From contig NC_089724.1 of assembly GCF_035083965.1 (NCBI RefSeq), positions 4,202,001-4,266,000 of the forward strand: a stretch of 64,000 bases of DNA, written 5' to 3'. The translations under genes were made by a program, and so were the position numbers. The DNA is from Branchiostoma lanceolatum (lineage: Eukaryota > Chordata > Leptocardii > Amphioxiformes > Branchiostomatidae). Shown here in pieces: positions 1-11,105 of this stretch (position 1 is the stretch's first letter; each line of letters starts with the position of its first letter). The notes under the pieces were generated by a model, which saw only the letters and a program-made list of their open reading frames with translations, was not told where the DNA came from and searched no databases.

Positions 1-99
1 CCAAGTGGTCTCCCATCCAGGTATTGGCCGGACTCGACGTTGCTTAACTATCCGAGTTCGAATGGGATCGGGTGTTCTCAACGCCATGTGGCCTTAGAT
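1..99 (-). rRNA. 5S rRNA-like unit, cut by the window edge
   Basis: Read on the minus strand this matches the 5S rRNA plan: GATCCCATTCGAACTCGG, then AGTTAAGCAACGTCGAG (A-box region), then TACCTGGATGGGAGACC (C-box region). The 3' end lies outside the window. It repeats with a 192-bp period in the next unit. See the 176-291 copy for doubts about function. Confidence 0.6.
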
Positions 100-175
100 G
101 AAAGGTGATGTTTGGGTGGCTTACTTATGGCCACTTTTTACAATAATCGAAAGAAAAAAAATAGTCAAAAGAGAC

Positions 176-291
176 GCCTTCAGCATTCGTTCCCAAGTGG
201 TCTCCCATCCAGGTACTGGCCGGACTCGACGTTGCTTAACTATCCGAGTTCGAATGGGATCGGGTGTTCTCAACGCCATGTGGCCTTAGAT
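176..291 (-). rRNA. 5S rRNA-like gene or 5S-derived repeat
   Basis: A 116-nt segment collinear with animal 5S rRNA on the minus strand, carrying GGCCACA near the 5' end, AAGCAACGTCGAGTCCGG in the internal promoter, TGGATGGGAGACC and GGGAACGAATGCTGAAGGC at the 3' end. It is followed by TTTT and a longer T run, as expected for RNA polymerase III termination. The unit is 192 bp with a spacer of about 75 bp. Oddity: the predicted 5' end (ATCTAAGG) does not pair with the 3' end (GAAGGC) as helix I should. It may therefore be a variant, a pseudogene, or a 5S-derived SINE-like repeat rather than a working rRNA gene. Confidence 0.55.
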
Positions 292-367
292 GAAAGGTGA
301 TGTTTGGGTGGCTTACTTATGGCCACTTTTTACAATAATCGAAAGATAAAAATAATCAAAAGAGACG

Positions 368-400
368 CCTTCAGCATTCGTTCCCAGGCGGTTTCCCAGC
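368..400 (-). pseudogene. 3' stub of a further 5S-like unit
   Basis: The 3'-terminal 30 or so bases of the 5S-like repeat (CGCCTTCAGCATTCG on the plus strand) recur here, and similarity then stops. The array ends in a truncated copy. Confidence 0.5.
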
Positions 401-409
401 CAAGTACCT

Positions 410-560
410 TTGTTGACCAATGGTTGAGCGACGTTGAGCAAGTTGAGTACTCAACCCGCCAATCATTGAGCCACGTTGAGCAGGGCCTTTTGCTCAACAG
501 ACCAATCAGGCTGCGCGACCCCCGTAAGTCAGAGTTCAAACCGGGGTCAAATCCAAGATG
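410..560 (+). promoter_or_regulatory. TATA-less promoter with three CCAAT boxes and a YY1-type start
   Basis: Three CCAAT motifs (GACCAATGG near 416, GCCAATCAT near 460, GACCAATCAGG near 500) lie 45-150 bp upstream of TCCAAGATGGCGGCAAC at 552-568. The AAGATGGCGGC element is the known YY1 site that often overlaps the start codon of animal housekeeping genes. Between the CCAAT boxes GTTGAGC-type words recur. The layout supports a plus-strand promoter; activity is inferred. Confidence 0.5.
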
Positions 561-599
561 GCGGCAACCGGCCATCAGTGTGCGAAGCGAGGCACCTTT

Positions 600-1350
600 T
601 CTGCTGTCATCTCGCTCAGGTGAGGCCAATCTTCTTCAAATTTGTCTCATTTTGTAGGGAATCTGGTGGCGCACAAGGCTATCTAGTTTTAGTTTTAGCT
701 CCGTCGGTAGATTTTACGAAAATTGACTAGTTATTTCGTCAAAATCCCATTGTTTAAGTATAGTAAATTCGGCATGGTGGAGGGTAATTTTACCTGAATT
801 CATACCGCTGTCACTTGGCTCAGGTAAGTCCCATCTCCCTCATTCTTGGCTCTTTTTTAAGGTCATTTAGTGGTGCACAAATCTATCTAATTTGGGTTTT
901 TCCTGTGTTGATAGATTTTCTGAAAATTGACAACTTCTATTGTCCAATATGCCATTGTTTATGTATGGGGATTTCATGGCATTTTCCTGTCAATTCATAC
1001 CGCTGTCACTTGGCTCAGGTAAGTCCCATCTCCCCCATTCTTGGCTCTTTTTTAAGGTCATTTAGTGGTGCACAAATCTATCTAGTTTGGGGTTTTCCTG
1101 TGTTGACAGATTTTCTGAAAATTGACAACTTCTATTGTCCAATATGCCATTGTTTATGTATGGGGATTTCATGGCATTTTCCTGTCAATTCATCCCGCTG
1201 TCATTTTCCTCAGGTAAGTCCCATCTCCCCCATTCTTGGCTCTTTTTTAAGGTCATGTAGTTGTGCACAAAGCTATCTAGTTTTGGGGGTGCCTGTCTTG
1301 ATAGATTATCTGAAAAATGTCAGCTTCTATTGTCAAAAATACCATTGTTA
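600..1350 (+). repeat. 195-bp tandem repeat that duplicates a splice-donor region
   Basis: The word CTCAGGTAAGTCCCATCTCC sits at about 819, 1014 and 1209, a period of exactly 195 bp, with long similarity between copies. A more diverged fourth copy covers the exon 1 donor at 617-625, 204 bp before the first. Because 195 is a multiple of three, an open frame runs 815-1351 and repeats a 65-residue unit. Read as tandem duplication of the exon 1/intron 1 boundary, it is probably not protein coding. Confidence 0.7.
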
Positions 1351-1994
1351 AGAGATGCTGATTTTGCATGTTCTTGTGCATAGACAACATAGATCCACTT
1401 GCCGTTGAATCTGAGCTAATTTTTCACTCATTTTGCTAGCTGGTGCATCTTGTTAGCTTTGGAACAATGTTATTGACATTTTGCGGTAATAATCTTTGTG
1501 TTTTCAGGGGCATAGCTAGTCCCCTACTAGCTAGTAGCTACATATTCTTGTATCCATACTAACTGGTTCTGTTGCAGATGAAGTCAATTTTAGATCTGCT
1601 TCTGTTTTAGGCTTTACCTTAGATGATCTATCTTAATCTAGATAACAGGCTACTAGGATGGGACAAAGTAAGGTTTTTGCATAGCGTTACAGAATGAAGA
1701 AACTGAACTACTGTACATACATATAATTGATATGTGTTTATGTTTACTACACCAGGTGAAGGTTGAACATGGAGAGGAGATGGAGAGTTTCCTCCTCTCA
1801 CCTGTCATTTTGTCAAGGCTGAACCTGGTCGGAGGTAAGATAACTTTTAGATCATTTTGACTAAGTTTTGATTACAGATTGTACTGTTTTGTGTATGGAC
1901 AAACTTAGCACCTCTACTTGTAAGGCATCGGTGTTTTCTACAAGCCGCATAAGACCAGACTGATAGGTTTAATCCACTCACACCAATAAGTAAT

Positions 1995-2095
1995 CTTTTC
2001 TATAATAAGACTGGTCGGTTCTTTAAGTTTAACGTGCTCGAGGTGTGTCTCTCCTCAAACATAGAACCCCTGACTTGACGTCCCATCCTACTGTT
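1995..2095 (-). mobile_element. SINE fragment (family A)
   Basis: TTTAACGTGCTCGAGGTG, CTCTCCTCAAAC and GACGTCCCATCC match the body of the tRNA-derived SINE seen complete at 8690-9020 (minus strand). Only about 90 bp of the body remain, inside an intron of the unit described at 558-3430. Confidence 0.6.
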
Positions 2096-3634
2096 TTATC
2101 TCCTGCAGGAACCGGACTCAAAGAAACAAGTGAAAGCTGACTCTACTGTTTACAAGTTACAGCAGGATCCTGACTATGCAAGTGATACTGTATTGTTGGC
2201 ACCTACAGGACATGTTACGTTATATGATGCTGAGATTGAAATGACATTTGTACATGCTTTATTTGTACATGTTTGTACAAGTGTGTATAGTGTGTTGCTG
2301 TACTTTCAGCATTTACCTTCTTGTCTTAGGCTAGATAACCTTTGATGATGTCTTGTGCTGTGTGTGTTACACTGACACCTGATGTCAGAGTTTCATAGAA
2401 TATGAAGACATTTTAATTGGAGATAATACATATGAAGACTGCTTCCATAGAATTTTACAGAAATTTTAAAGTTAGAAATGATTTCGTTTCTTCAAAGACT
2501 ACTATGCTTTGTGAAATTCATTCTTCTTACACTGTCTTGAAATGTACTTTATCATAAATCTTGGTCTGATTTCTTCTTCAGAAATGAGAAAGTGTCCTTG
2601 ATGAATCAGAGGTGCCAGTATACTTACAACTTATTACCTGAGGAGACATCACACCAGCTGGGAGCCAGCACTCTGTCAACTGGTGCTCTCCAAGCAGAGG
2701 TTTGATGAGAAGGTTCTGACCTTCTTCTGACTTGCCCTGTTTACCTAAAGCCAATCCATTTTTTTCAATCCAACCTCCAACCTCGCCTGGCTGTCAGAAG
2801 AAGCTCACAATCTCTCAATCCAACATTTGGTTGGCTGTTAGAAAACAGCACAAGTCTTGCACTGTAAGGTGTATGAAACATTTTGCTATTTTGCATCACC
2901 ATACCGTGTTCAGACACTTAAGACTTGCAGGCACATCAGTTTTGGGAAGAGTTTTCTGATCAAGGAAGAATTTTGTTAGAAAGGATTGTGATTATTGAAT
3001 GGTTTGAAAAGAAAATGGCACCTGAACAAAGATAGGAAGAAGAGTTCTAAGTTCTGTCCAAGGGGAGCTGTCCAACAGCTGGCATCACCAGTGCCCCAGA
3101 ACCTGAATTCTCTTCATCTTGTTCAGCTCCTAAATTCCCTCAAAGACATCAAGTCTCATTTCCTATAGCAATTATACCTCGATTCTAACAGCAACCTTCT
3201 CTATGCTACCTGTTACTGCTTGAAGACAAGAACACTAAGTTATAAATGCAGTGAGATGGATTGAATGTTTTCTACTGATAGTTCTTATTTATGCTTTGTA
3301 TCAACATAACCTCCTAAATACTTAAAACAGAAAGGAATAAAAATTTTGAGCCGTTTTTATGTGACAGAGGACGGTAAAGATGTTAAGTGTTTTATGATCT
3401 CTTTATTACAGAAATAAAATGGGATTTGGCGGTGTTTTCTTGTTTTAATTGCTAAAGCAGATGTAAAATTCAATTTCTCACTTTAATCCAACAGATTCCT
3501 GCCATCTCAACATAGATACGGCATCCCAAAGAGGTTAACACACTTTCCCCCACATCTGCATGGATTCCCGAGATCTCCAAGCAGATGTCGCGCAACCCAG
3601 GAGTTTCTGTAGGGACTTGGGGGGGTCATCCGCC

Positions 3635-3737
3635 GTTCCCACGTGGTCTCCCATCCAGGTACTGGCCGGACTCGACGTTGCTTAACTATCCGAGTTCGAA
3701 TGGGATCGGGTGTTCTCAACGCCATGTGGCCTTAGAT
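3635..3737 (-). rRNA. 5S rRNA-like unit with altered 3' end
   Basis: Same 5S-like sequence as 176-291 on the minus strand, including TGGATGGGAGACC, but the last dozen or so bases are replaced by unrelated sequence, so it lacks the normal 3' end. First unit of the second array. Confidence 0.5.
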
Positions 3738-3812
3738 GAAAGGTGATGTTTGGGTGGCTTACTTATGGCCACTTTTTACAATAATCGAAAGAAAAAAATA
3801 GTCAAAAGAGAC

Positions 3813-3928
3813 GCCTTCAGCATTCGTTCCCAAGTGGTCTCCCATCCAGGTACTGGCCGGACTCGACGTTGCTTAACTATCCAAGTTCGAATGGGATCGG
3901 GTGTTCTCAACGCCATGTGGCCTTAGAT
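3813..3928 (-). rRNA. 5S rRNA-like gene or 5S-derived repeat
   Basis: Nearly identical to 176-291 over the whole 116 nt, with one visible change (CCAAGTTCG for CCGAGTTCG on the plus strand). It is followed on its 3' side by the same T-rich terminator. A decayed 3' stub of another unit lies near 4000-4030. The second array therefore has the same two-units-plus-stub build as the first. Confidence 0.55.
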
Positions 3929-4029
3929 GAAAGGTGATGTTTGGGTGGCTTACTTATGGCCACTTTTTACAATAATCGAAAGAAAAAAATAATCAAAAGA
4001 AAAGCTTTCTGCATCCGGTGTTCCCAAGT

Positions 4030-4730
4030 TGAAAATAATGTTTCACTGAACGGACAATTTTGTGTCGGATTACGTAGCCGCGAAGTAAATAGGTCTTCAG
4101 AGACTATGTATGGAGTTTCTGACTGTGCTGTCTTGTTCATTTTATTGATATATATCTAAAAAAAAGTTATAAATCTATCTGATATATTAAGGAATACCAA
4201 GGAGGTTAGAATAACCTCCTTGGTGATACATACTATTATTGGATAGGTAGACAGCTGTCTTACTAGACAGATATCTTACCCGCTACTTCATCATTGAAAT
4301 CAATTCCAACAACAACCACAACAGTCTGCATAATGCTGTCCTGGATTTTATGGCCCTTCCCCTGGTCGGCCACTTAAGCGCGACTCAATCAGACTATAAC
4401 TAGCTACAACATCAACAAGTTATCCTCTAGTGTTTCCGGCCTCGGTTATATTTTGTGGTCCTAAACATACTACTCCAATGACACGTTTTCTCCAGGCTCT
4501 CTTTTTGGCCTGTCTACTCTTTTTGGCCCCAAGGGCATGCAAGGGGGTTTGGCATCTAATGGAATTTTCTAGATGAAATACTGGTCAATGGCAATCCCAG
4601 CTGGGGGTGGGCTGGATGGAAGACAACAGACAGCCTATAATACTGTTGAGGGATAGGGGCAACTATATACATATTTATGTGCATTCACATAAACATCTTG
4701 TATACTCAAGTACTTTCGACTTCCTTTCGC
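4030..4730. other. Gene-free stretch with a small palindrome
   Basis: No gene seen. ACCAAGGAGGTTAGAATAAC followed by CTCCTTGGTG (4196-4226) is a near-perfect palindrome. The same palindrome with a slightly different centre recurs at about 11650-11683. Confidence 0.5.
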
Positions 4731-5110
4731 TTCTTAGTAATTGTATAAACGTAGAAGGCTGAATGATTAGTTAGAGTTGGTTTATCGAGGGCTGTAAGAA
4801 ATATACATTTCTCTTTACACTATTCAAGTATTTGAAGTGAGGGAATTTACTAGACAATTTACTAGACACATCCCCGAAAATAATGATTCTATCGCTATCA
4901 TACGAAGGGCAGTCTACAGAAAAATGTATATCGTCTTATATTTTACCTAAACTACAAAATTTGCACATTCTTTGCTCTAGAGGAGGGCGATTATGTCTTC
5001 CTTATTCGATTCGCAATTTGTGCCAACTGAATCTTAGTTTTGTAACGGCGGATCTATGACGTACCTTTGCAATCTTTAGATTTTCTTCTTCGTTATAAGA
5101 ATTTTTTGTG
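4730..5110 (-). mobile_element. Non-LTR retrotransposon 3' tail (decayed)
   Basis: Minus-strand translation gives VTKLRFSWHKLRIE, GRHNRPPLEQRMCKFC and, after a stop, DCPSYDSDRIIIF. This is the C-terminal zinc-knuckle region typical of LINE reverse transcriptase proteins (R-PP-R-C--C, then an H/DC-Y motif). In-frame stops show it is dead. The 3' flank matches the LINE tail at 32900-33060. Confidence 0.6.
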
Positions 5111-5492
5111 CATTCGCAACTTTCTTATAGTTGTGGATTTCGGATAGAAAGGTCTGAAAATGAATATTTTCTAAACGCTAAAAATCGTTATATTGATATA
5201 AAACGTGCTTGAAGCGATCGATTGGGCGCTTCGTCGCCAGACGAAAGTTCTTGAAAGCACATTCTGATGCTTCTAAATCTCCTTTTTTTTAAATCAATTC
5301 ATTAGAGCCTGATGTTGCCATCGATTTACGAAGAAAGGCGGCTCAATTGTTACTGTAGCAGCATCTCTTCATCCTAGGCCAGCAACATCAATGCTCAAGA
5401 CAAGCATGACTTCACTGACCCATTAGGAGAAGCAGGGGTTACGAAGGCTGCTCGGGAAATTCCCTACCCCATTTAGACCGGAACGTTTTGAG

Positions 5493-5765
5493 CAACTCAC
5501 ACCGGGGTATGCCCCTACTCTTTTTTTAAAGATGCGGTAGGCTCTTTAACGTGCTCAAGGTGTGGCTCTCCTCAAACACGGGACCTCCATTTAACGTCCT
5601 ATCCGAGGGACGTCCCTAGACAAAGCTAGGTACTCATTTACACCTGAGTGAAGTGAGGGATTTTGTGTTAAGTGCCTTTCCCAAGGGCACAACGTCGGGT
5701 GCATGTCCAGACATGTCTGGGGGAGAGCCGGAATCGAAATCGGGCTCGAACTCATAGTCTGCCTG
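5493..5765 (-). mobile_element. tRNA-derived SINE (family A), minus strand
   Basis: On the minus strand a tRNA-like head (CCCGATTTCGATTCCGGC resembles a B box) is followed by a body containing CGACGTTGTGCCCTTGGG, CTTCACTCAGGTGTAAATGA and AGGACGTTAAATGGAGG. The end reads GAGTAGGGGCATACCCC. It matches 8690-9020 almost throughout. Confidence 0.7.
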
Positions 5766-5769
5766 AAGG

Positions 5770-7055
5770 CTGCCAGCACCATTTATCTGCTTGGATATAT
5801 GGAAACTTCTTTGACTTCGCCGTAGGCAGAAGGTTATATTTTTGGTCGGGATTTGTGGAGTGATGGTGTTGGCGATATAAATCTTGATGCTATGGACGGA
5901 TGTCGGTGATTTTTGGTATGTAAGTTACTGTTGGAGAGACAAAGGTCAACTTTGAAAATGGGCCTGCTGGTAGGTTTCTTCGGTGCTGCAGTTGACCTAT
6001 TATGTTTGTTGCTTTGCTTGTTCGCGTTATAACTCGATAGACATTGGATGGATCGTGATGAAATTTAGTAGGTTGGTGGGATCAGGAAAATGATAATGAG
6101 CCTCTTAGCGGCTACGTACCTGCAGCGGATAACTTTTTGAGTTCAAGTTCTTGATGTGCTATGGTAATGATTTCTGAGTGGCGGATAGCTCTTGAGACGG
6201 GAAGAAAGTTGTCTAAGTTTTGCTCACCTAGCGGCTTGTATGGAACTGCAGAGGGCATTTCTGGCTAAAACTTTGGAGGAGGATAACTAGATTTCACCCG
6301 CGTGATTAAAAACTTCGACCGACAAGGCACTTGGGCGCTGTTCGGTAAATTTCAACAGGTGGTTTGAACGATACAACCTCGCTCCACGTTCGCTTTTGTT
6401 TGGATGTTGTCGTGTATGTATTACGGAACATGCGGCGAGGGTACCGAGCGGTTTTGCTTGTTTTCTTTTTGTCTTTGCTTGTCTCCTTGTTTTGAATAGA
6501 GTGAAAGCGTGTAGGGTTTTCGTCAAATAAACGATAGTGTTACTTTCGTTGTCACCAGCACTACGTTTGAAACAGTGTGGCTGGAACCTGGGCTGGGGAA
6601 GCCAATAGACGTGTGAGGCAGGCTAGAAAGAACAGTCAAGTGATGACGGAAATGTCCGTGGTTGACTTGTATCTGGGCTAGTCCAGTGAAAACACTGGAG
6701 GCGGTGCTAGATTATCAACTCACTCAGCACGATATGCAATTTGCACGTTCATCACCATTATCGTCATCGGCTAGTCATTGCAACATGTTAATTATCTTTT
6801 CTCAAATAACGATTCGGATATGTACGCAGATGAAAGGAAGTTTAAACAAAACTCCTTGGTACAAGTATGATACATCAGAGGGTCTGCATGGGGTACTGGT
6901 CCCTACAACGCTTTACGCTAAATTCAAAAGACCCACCTACGTATTACGCTAAAATCTGGTAGCCTCGCTACAAACTACGTGACCGACACTAAGAAAAGAT
7001 AATCGGATTATAGATGGCTTTCTTTAATAAGGAATAAAAATAGGTCGTCTACGAC
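5770..7055. other. Gene-free stretch with an old dispersed repeat
   Basis: No credible gene. CTTCGCCGTAGGCAGAAGG at 5815-5833 and the following T-rich sequence belong to a dispersed repeat also seen near 40690 and 42365. ATAACTCGATAGACATTGGA with GATGAAATTTAGTAGG (6030-6075) looks like another worn interspersed repeat. Short frames on both strands lack codon structure or splice signals. Confidence 0.45.
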
Positions 7056-7059
7056 TTAC

Positions 7060-7500
7060 GGAAAAAGAGTATTGCATCCACGGGGTTGAGGGTCTTAAAA
7101 AGGAAGGACCATTCATTTAGCAAGGGTTAAGAGTCTGAAAAAGGGGGGGACCATCCATGTCCAATGGGGTTGGGGTCTTAACAGGGAGTAACCATCCATT
7201 TTACTCGGGTTAAGGGTCCTAAACGGGAGGGATTATTCATTTCACATGGGGTGAAGGCCTGAGGGAGAGAGAGAGGGATCATTCATTTCACATGGGGAAG
7301 GTCTGGGACGGGACCATCCATTTCATATGAAAGGAAGATCTGAAGGGGAGAGGGGGGTCATCCATTAAACATCGAGTAAGGGTCTGGGAAAGGAGGGACC
7401 ATCCATTTGACATGGGTTAAGGGTCAGAGAAGGGAGGGACTTGAACTTGGGTGGGAGAGGTGAAGTTGAGGGGAGATGGAAATCCATATCACGTCAGAGA
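7060..7500. repeat. Degenerate GA-rich tandem array
   Basis: About nine irregular copies of a roughly 45-60-bp unit built around GGGACCATCCATTT, CACATGGGGTTAAGGGTC and a G/A-rich spacer. Copies differ by small insertions and many substitutions, indicating an old array. The plus strand is strongly purine-rich. Confidence 0.75.
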
Positions 7501-7965
7501 GGATAAAGGGAGAGGGAACGTCGATTTCATACCAGTTTGAGGGTGGGCAGGGAGAAAGCATTTAAATATTCCTAAAAAATATAATAGTAAACAAGAAGTA
7601 ACTACACATCTGATTTTAAACAGTTTATTTTTTTTACAAAACAGGAATGCATAGTGTACTGAGGAAAATATCACAAAGCTCTAATGTATCTTTGTTGGAC
7701 AAGGTGGCCAGTCTTGTACAACTAGATACATGCAGATGCCACAAAATATAAAAGCAAAGCGTGGACTAAAGACCTTATTGCAAAGAATGTAAACAAGAGG
7801 CAAATTCATAGCATTTAGAACAAATACTACAAATGCTGATGCCATCAAAGCACAGTGCATAATTTGACCACCGTTGCCTTCAGTATGCGCATGGATACAA
7901 AGGACATTCTTAACAAAACAGTTGTTGTAAACGTTCATTAAGTCTGACAGTGCAATGTCACATTA

Positions 7966-8086
7966 CTCTCCAAGCAGAGGTTGGCTCCGGCTGGGTTTTT
8001 TTAAAACGCGTTTTAGGCGTTTTTGTCGGACTTTCTTTTTTGTCCCGTTTTCTTTATGTCGCCATGCCGAACTTCTGCTTGTAGAA
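7966..8086. mobile_element. Hairpin MITE, TACTCTCCAAGCAGAGG family
   Basis: Starts TACTCTCCAAGCAGAGG and ends with the imperfect inverse ACTTCTGCTTGTAGAATA. The interior carries TTTAGGCGTTTTTGTCGGAC and CCCGTTTTCTTTATGTCGCC, shared with other copies in this window. No coding capacity. Confidence 0.7.
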
Positions 8087-8089
8087 TAG

Positions 8090-8690
8090 TGGCTAGTGTC
8101 AGATAGTTAATGTGTAAATGTGTTTGTGTTGTGTGTGTGTGCGCATTAGTATGTGAGTGTTAGTTTGTGTTTGTGTGTGTGCTCCAACATCAGCCTAAGG
8201 CCACACCAATTTAATTTCTTGGTTAACGTTTTTTTTATGAGCATGAGGACATCATTAAAACAGAAGGCCAAGGTGAAAACTTGCACTTGACCCTGTTCAC
8301 TTCCTGAAACTGTCTGCACCGAAGTACAAACTTTCCTCAGATTGTTTTCATGTTGATTTTCCAATCTAGCATTTTTTTTTTAAAATCCGTTAACCAAGAA
8401 ATTAAATTGGTGTGCCTTAAGCCTTGAAATAAGTAGCCAAAATGACAATAGGACTTAGAATAGATGGCTACAAACTACCTCCATACCACAAATGCATCTA
8501 ATAAATTAAGAGAAATACAGAAAAGACGAGAAAAAAAGTAAACTTGAACGTACCGAACACATAGTAAGCTTAACTAGAATCTAGTTAGTAACCCTAGCTA
8601 GGGTTATTTTTTTATTTATTTATTGGTTCGGCATGTTGCCAGGGTTACCCAACTAGCCAGAGGCTATTACTAAGGGCGAACCCATGTGCG
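8090..8690. repeat. Non-coding: TG-rich tract, inverted repeat and dispersed repeat
   Basis: TG-rich tract at 8105-8180. CACACCAATTTAATTTCTTG with GGTTAACG (8203-8230) recurs inverted at 8387-8415, giving a loop of about 160 bp. The block 8603-8700 (GGTTCGGCATGTTGCCAG, ACCCAACTAGCC) recurs inverted at 15155-15240. Confidence 0.5.
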
Positions 8691-9020
8691 GCCGACTGTA
8701 GGTTTTTGGACCATCGCACACCGGGGCATGCCCCTACTCTTTTTTTCGAAAGGTGTGGTGGGTTCTTTTACGTGCGCGGGGTGTGGCTCTCCCCAAACAC
8801 GGGACCTCCATTTAACGTCCTATCCGAGGGACGTCCCCAGACAAAGCTAGGTACTCATTTACACCTGAGTGAAGTGAGGGATTTTGTTTTAAGTGCCTTT
8901 CCCAAGGGCACAACGTCGGGTGCATGTCCAGACATGTCCGGGGGAGAGCCGGAATCGAACTCGGGCCACGTTGTTTGGCAGCCCTATGCTCTCACCATTA
9001 CGCCACACCGACGCCACTAG
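8690..9020 (-). mobile_element. tRNA-derived SINE (family A), near complete
   Basis: Minus strand: GGCGTCGGTGTGGCGTAATG resembles a tRNA A box, GGCCCGAGTTCGATTCCGG a B box. The body has AACGTCGGGTGC on the plus strand, CACCTGAGTGAAGTGAGG and TTAACGTCCTATCCGAGG, ending with GTAGGGGCATGCCCCGGTG. Pol III promoter boxes plus a conserved non-tRNA body define it as a SINE, not a tRNA gene. Confidence 0.75.
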
Positions 9021-9499
9021 GGTTACTAGGTCACATTTCCAAAACAGGACCCGTCCAGGATGTTTCAGAAAACAAAGAATGAAAAATGCATATCAAGAAT
9101 ATACGTAATTTATGGTAACAAGTACTTTTTTGCAATTTGTGTGTTTTGCTGTCTTTTACATCATTTTTTTCGGTCCCGCAAGCTTCGAAATGTGCCCTTA
9201 AGTATAACATAGTACAATGTTCATGTATACATGATTGCTGTAAAAGTGTACACTTTGCATTCCATAACAGGTCATTAACAAGAACCTCATCTTCAGACTG
9301 CTGGGGGCGTGACAGGAAGTTAACCTGATTTGTGATTGTCATTTCAGCTCTAGGTTTAACCTAGAAATGTACCTTTACCATCTCTTCTGTCTACCTGAAG
9401 CATTGCCAGCAGATATAGAATCATGACCTCTGGATGGATGACAAGGTGTTGAGCACATTTTGATGACACCCTGAGTAAAGTTGCTGATGAGTAGTTACG

Positions 9500-10010
9500 A
9501 CATTTCAAAAGCAATGTCTACTTCTGCACACAGGGCCCCAGCCTATTTCTGCGCTATACAAACCCGATATATGGCAGATTCAGTTTCTGTAACTATGCCG
9601 ATGGCCGGGATTGCTCTCGGAGTAACTGCAAAGTTCAGTGTTTTCAGAGATCTGGGATTTTCCTGGCTCTGTTAGCTCACAACTACTCAGGCTCTCCAAC
9701 CACCTGCCTTCTTTTCTGGCCCTGTGCCGATATCTATGGTTCGGGACTCCAAGATAACGGCACAAGGCAAATTACGTAATGGTCTAGGTTCCCGACGACC
9801 CACTAACCACCACATACACAGAAAGGACAACAGATGGTAGAAGAATCCAAGCAGTCATAAGCTAACAGAACCAGGAAAATCCCCTCTCTTGGAAACTGTG
9901 AACTTCACAATCACTCCGCTAACAATCTCAGCCATCAACACACTCACAGGAACTGAACCAGTCATATACTGGATCTGTACAGCACAGAAACTGGCTGAAG
10001 CTGGCTGTAT
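9500..10010. repeat. Inverted duplication of about 150 bp
   Basis: The segment 9530-9680 returns in reverse complement at 9855-10010. Matching words include GCTAACAGA(A/G)CCAGGAAAAT and TACA(A/G)A)CC-type sequence around CTGTACAGCACAGAAA. Arms are clearly diverged, with a spacer of about 175 bp. Both arms have open frames, but no family was recognised. It may be a foldback element. Confidence 0.5.
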
Positions 10011-10654
10011 GCAAAAGCAGCTACCACTCACAAAATGCCCCAACCCCCTACCAACAACATCACTCAGGATGTCAACAAAAAACGTCAAGCACCCTACCAC
10101 CAACCAAAAGATTGTGACTAGCACTGCCGACAATGTCTCAGCTACACGGAGGGAATCATACTTTCAGTTAAAGCTATCAATGCAACATCACAAATTGATA
10201 ACTTCCCATCAAGCCTGCCACATGTCAGTCCTCTGGTAGGGCGAACACACGAGCACCGGTCTTCTGGACGTCATCGTGGAGATGGCGTACTTGGCGCTGG
10301 ACGATGACCTCTCAGCAGAAGTCCTGAGAGAATACAAATTACACAGGAATTAGGACAAAACCGCCAGAATAACGTCTTCTTGCTTTGTTCTAATCAAACC
10401 ACTATAAATCATCATAAAATTCTTTGCCCTCCTAGCCCCTTGTCTACTCGAAGCGCTACGTACTGTACATTGTACACGAACAAGACGCATTTGAAACTAA
10501 CTTGGTTTCTGAAGCGCTACAATTGTTTCAACTTAAAATTTGAAACCACCGAGAACACATTTTCTACCCATTGCGAACTTAAAACCACGCAAACTTCAAT
10601 GCATTCACAGTATAATTGATGACCGAATTCAAAGTTCAAGCTGTACAGATTCTA

Positions 10655-11105
10655 CTCACACTGGTGTTAATCCAGTCTCCTCAATTTCCTGTCTTCACTC
10701 TCTTCAAGTTCTGCAACAGGGTCAGGATGTGCTCACAGACATCAGCTGGGACAAACACAAAAGGCACAAGAGATGTCCAATGGTATTGTAAATGTGTGAA
10801 ATACAATTAGAGCTTGTCACCTGTTACAAAATTTGTGCTTGAACAAAAATTCAAACACAAGATGTATTAAACTGAGGACCAGTGCAAATGCACGTATTAT
10901 GCATACCTAATAAGTAATTACAGATCCATTGTCATAATGAATCCTATCAAAAACAAATAATGCTAAGCAGAGCTAGATGTCAAACAATACATCACAGGTA
11001 ATGCTCACCTTGTCAAATGTGGCGTGTCCTTTAGGCTCCGGATGTTGTCACAAAGAAGCTTCTTTGACTGATACTTGCTGCCCTTCTCGCACTTACGTAA
11101 CACTG
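10655..11105 (-). CDS. Exon-like segments of an unrecognised minus-strand gene
   Basis: Minus strand 11009-11100 reads VLRKCEKGSKYQSKK then LLCDNIRSLKDTPHLT and ends at a good donor (ACAAG|GTGAGC at 11008). Downstream, a strong polypyrimidine-CAG acceptor (TTTTGTGTTTGTCCCAG near 10727) opens a short exon reading ADVCEHILTLLQNLK, RVKTGN and a stop near 10690. Phases of the two do not match directly, so an exon between them may be missed or one piece may be false. No domain recognised. Upstream exons could lie in 11100-12000. Confidence 0.35.

Larger units (their letters stand above)
558..3430 (+). other. Probable spliced transcription unit, coding content uncertain
   Basis: A first exon can be read from ATG 558 to a donor after 619 (CTCAG|GTGAGG), encoding MAATGHQCAKRGTF and a few more residues. 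Further exon-like pieces have good signals: 1756-1834 (acceptor CTACACCAG, donor GGAG|GTAAGA), one opening at 2109 after ATCTCCTGCAG, and one opening at about 2585 after TTTCTTCTTCAG that reads NEKVSLMNQRCQYTYNLL and stops near 2708. AATAAA signals lie near 3336 and 3413. Reading frames of these pieces do not join cleanly: exon 1 into the 1756 exon hits a stop, and the 1756 exon joined to 2109 stops after about eleven codons. It may be a non-coding RNA, a short-protein gene, or a gene with exons not recognised here. No family was recognised. Confidence 0.35.

Noticed and set aside
815..1351. 178-residue open frame as a protein gene
   Set aside because: It is three copies of a 195-bp repeat that contains splice donors, and no start context or domain is recognised. 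Kept only as a finding.
2686..2710. A further copy of the TACTCTCCAAGCAGAGG MITE
   Set aside because: Only CTCTCCAAGCAGAGGTT matches and no interior or second end follows; it may be chance or a worn stub.
7681..7938. Minus-strand frame with hydrophobic stretches as a membrane protein
   Set aside because: No splice signals, homologous pattern or promoter; hydrophobicity alone is weak evidence.
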